Source of the DNA: Streptomyces sp. NBC_00286
GTDB lineage: Bacteria > Actinomycetota > Actinomycetes > Streptomycetales > Streptomycetaceae
Direction of reading: 5' to 3'
Assembly: GCF_036173125.1 (NCBI RefSeq)
Contig: NZ_CP108054.1
Location: 1,550,001-1,614,000, forward strand
DNA length: 64,000 nucleotides
The notes under the pieces were generated by a model that made no database searches, was not told where the DNA came from, and saw nothing but the letters and a program-made list of their open reading frames with translations. This document shows, piece after piece, positions 62,394 through 64,000 of the stretch. Position numbers and translations under genes: made by a program. The first letter of the stretch is position 1; every line of letters starts with the position of its first letter.

Positions 62394-63188
62394 ATGGACC
62401 TGGAACTGGGCGGCAGGACCGCCATCGTCACCGGCGGCAGCCTGGGCATCGGCAAAGCCACCGCCCGCGAACTCGCCGCCGAGGGCGCGACCGTCGTCAT
62501 CACCGCCCGCAGGCTGCCCCTGCTGGAAAGCACCGCCAAGGAACTCGAGGCCGAGACCGGCGGCCGGGTCGTTCCCTACGTTTCGGACACCAACGACACC
62601 GAGTCCGTACGCGCCATGGTGCGGCGCGTGGCCGACGACCTCGGGCGGATCGACATCCTCGTCAACGGCGCGGCCGCCCCTTCCGGGCTGGTGCGCAACT
62701 CGGTCGAGGACGCCGACCCCGAACTGCTGCTGGCCGACATCAACACCAAGGTCGTCGGCTACTTCCGCTGCGCGCAGGCCGTCACCCCGCACATGAAGGC
62801 GGGTGGCTACGGCCGGATCGTCAACATCGGCGGACTGACCGGCCGTTCCAGCCACGCGCTCTCCGGCATGCGCAACCTCGCGATCGTCCACCTGACGAAG
62901 GCCCTTTCCGACCAGCTCGGCCCGTCCGGCATCACCGTCAACACCCTGCATCCCGGCGTGGTGGAGACCGAGCACATCCACGAGCTGTACAAGAAGGAGG
63001 CCGCCAAGCGCGGCATCACCGCGGCCGAGGTCGAGGCGGACTTCGTCGCCCGTACACCGATCCGCCGGGTGTTGGAGGCGGACGAGATCGCGCAGGCCGT
63101 GTGTTTCCTCGCCTCGCCCAGGGCCGCCGCGATCACCGGCGAGTCCTTGGGCATCGACGGCGGTCTCACCCGCGGCATCTTCCTCTAA
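62394..63188 (+). CDS. SDR-family dehydrogenase/reductase with atypical active site
   Basis: 264 residues. The NAD(P) motif TGGSLGIGKATA and NGAAAPSG are standard. The usual catalytic YxxxK is not present; the corresponding stretch reads SSHALSGMRNLAIVHLTK. An SGxRN variant occurs in some SDR branches, so activity may be altered or use another base. It ends with GESLGIDGGLTRGIFL, as classic SDRs do. Together with the thiamine and aldehyde enzymes it would act on a small hydroxy- or oxo-acid. ATG 62394; no strong ribosome-binding site. Confidence 0.87.
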   Translation: MDLELGGRTAIVTGGSLGIGKATARELAAEGATVVITARRLPLLESTAKELEAETGGRVVPYVSDTNDTESVRAMVRRVADDLGRIDILVNGAAAPSGLVRNSVEDADPELLLADINTKVVGYFRCAQAVTPHMKAGGYGRIVNIGGLTGRSSHALSGMRNLAIVHLTKALSDQLGPSGITVNTLHPGVVETEHIHELYKKEAAKRGITAAEVEADFVARTPIRRVLEADEIAQAVCFLASPRAAAITGESLGIDGGLTRGIFL

Positions 63189-63242
63189 ACGGCCTCCCCC
63201 AACGACCCGTTCGTTCCGCAGTTCCGAAAGGAAACCCACGAC

Positions 63243-64000
63243 ATGGAAGGCACCATCCTGGTCGCCACCGCGGGCCAGGGCGTCCTGCGCTCCTCCGACG
63301 ACGGCGCCACGTGGTCCCGTCTCGGACTCGGGCAGGCCCTGGAGTTCGACGCCGTCGTCCGCTGTCTGGCCGTACACCCCGAGCAGCCCGACGTCGTCTT
63401 CGCCGGCGCAGACGCGGGACTCGTACGCAGCGCCGACGCCGGTGTCACCTGGCAACGCGTCGACTCGCCCATGAACGACCGGACCATCTGGTCGCTGGCG
63501 ATCGACCCCACCCAACCGGACACGATGCTCGCCGGAACCGGCGCCCCCTCCCGGGCCGCCATGTTCCGCACCACGGACGGCGGGGCGACCTGGGACCAAC
63601 TGCCCCCGGAAATCCCGGAGTTCTGCGCGGGCGTCAACCGTCCCAGGATCCTGACCTGCGTCGTCGACCGCTACGAACCCAAGAACATGTGGTTCGGCAT
63701 CGAGGAGGGCGGCCTGTGGCGCAGCGGTGACCGGGGCGACACCTGGGAGCGGATCGACGGCACACCCGCCACCCTGCCCCACGGCGTCACCAACTCCGAC
63801 ATCCACTGTGTGCTCGTCCTCCAGGGCCCGCCGAAGACGATCGTCGTCGCCGTCGTCAACGCGCTCTTCGTCAGCCAGGACGACGGCGCCACCTGGACCC
63901 GTACCGACTCCCGCAAAACGTTCGGCATCTACTACACCCGGCTGGTCAGGCAGCTCCCCGGCACCGACGACCTGCTGCTCGGCATCGGCGACGGCACCCC
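63243..64000 (+). CDS. BNR-repeat (sialidase-like propeller) protein, C-terminus outside window
   Basis: The visible 252 residues consist of beta-propeller blades with Asp-box/BNR motifs: SSDDGATWSRLG (residues 17-28), SADAGVTWQRVD, TTDGGATWDQLP, SGDRGDTWERID and SQDDGATWTRTD. The protein lacks a signal peptide. Such propellers act as glycosidase-like or binding platforms; here, in a small catabolic operon, it may be a lactonase-like or accessory enzyme. AAAGGA precedes the ATG at 63243. The gene runs past the window end. Confidence 0.85.
   Translation, partial: MEGTILVATAGQGVLRSSDDGATWSRLGLGQALEFDAVVRCLAVHPEQPDVVFAGADAGLVRSADAGVTWQRVDSPMNDRTIWSLAIDPTQPDTMLAGTGAPSRAAMFRTTDGGATWDQLPPEIPEFCAGVNRPRILTCVVDRYEPKNMWFGIEEGGLWRSGDRGDTWERIDGTPATLPHGVTNSDIHCVLVLQGPPKTIVVAVVNALFVSQDDGATWTRTDSRKTFGIYYTRLVRQLPGTDDLLLGIGDGT

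Overview
The window is a high-GC actinobacterial chromosome segment, almost certainly Streptomyces. GC-rich third positions, frequent GTG and TTG starts, Tat-exported secreted enzymes, an LAxTG sortase signal, a DUF397/helix-turn-helix/HATPase regulatory trio, an actinobacterial graspetide pair (tgmA/tgmB) and typical Streptomyces intergenic hairpins all point that way. No rRNA, tRNA or CRISPR array was seen. The first and last genes run off the window.

Layout. 1-6.2 kb: a truncated ROK regulator with a palindromic operator, an 85-bp tandem repeat, a Tat-exported PAP2 phosphatase carrying an autotransporter-type repeat, the graspetide pair tgmA-tgmB and a class C beta-lactamase-like serine hydrolase. 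6.3-7.5 kb: two convergent genes that have both lost their 3' ends, which looks like a deletion scar. 7.6-10.1 kb: two overlapping saccharopine-dehydrogenase-type genes with a decayed ornithine-cyclodeaminase-like remnant upstream.

10.2-17.7 kb is the most interesting block. It contains a GTP cyclohydrolase II with Met at the position that decides between formylated and deformylated product, and a divergent creatininase-family protein that should supply the missing deformylation. Next comes a chain of four genes with 4-bp overlaps: a PTPS/QueD-like protein lacking the usual catalytic residues, a glycosyltransferase, a methyltransferase and a flippase-like membrane protein. A zinc-type dehydrogenase and a CDP-alcohol phosphatidyltransferase complete it. 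Together they look like a pathway that makes a GTP-derived heterocycle and then modifies it, possibly on a lipid; its product is unknown to me.

18.4-19.5 kb holds a second scar: an integrase missing its catalytic C-terminus facing a VapC toxin cut to about ten recognisable residues, with its antitoxin intact. 19.5-24.3 kb is a copper-resistance regulon (CopA ATPase, HMA chaperone, His/Met-rich membrane protein, secreted His-rich protein) with three CsoR-type operators. 24.4-34.5 kb carries an EF-G paralogue and an FtsX-type ABC exporter (ATPase plus two large permeases), the permeases separated by degenerate repeats and a 66-bp near-perfect palindrome. 34.7-40.6 kb: VOC protein, MerR-beta-clamp fusion, WhiJ-like trio, a secreted protein, a frameshifted DNA-binding gene and a BrkB-type membrane protein.

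40.8-46.4 kb pairs a Tat-exported, LAxTG-anchored polysaccharide lyase with a single polypeptide joining an ECF sigma factor, a zinc anti-sigma motif, a membrane helix and an AbfB sugar-binding domain. Between them lies an array of palindromes at exact 32-bp spacing; a vanadium haloperoxidase follows. 46.4-51.9 kb: CcdA/TlpA thiol redox pair, AraC regulator, methyltransferase, HxlR-controlled NmrA oxidoreductase and WrbA quinone reductase. 51.9-64 kb is a catabolic region: aldehyde dehydrogenase, copper amine oxidase and APC permease around one IclR regulator, then a second IclR gene divergent from a thiamine-diphosphate decarboxylase-like enzyme, aldehyde dehydrogenase, SDR and BNR-repeat protein.
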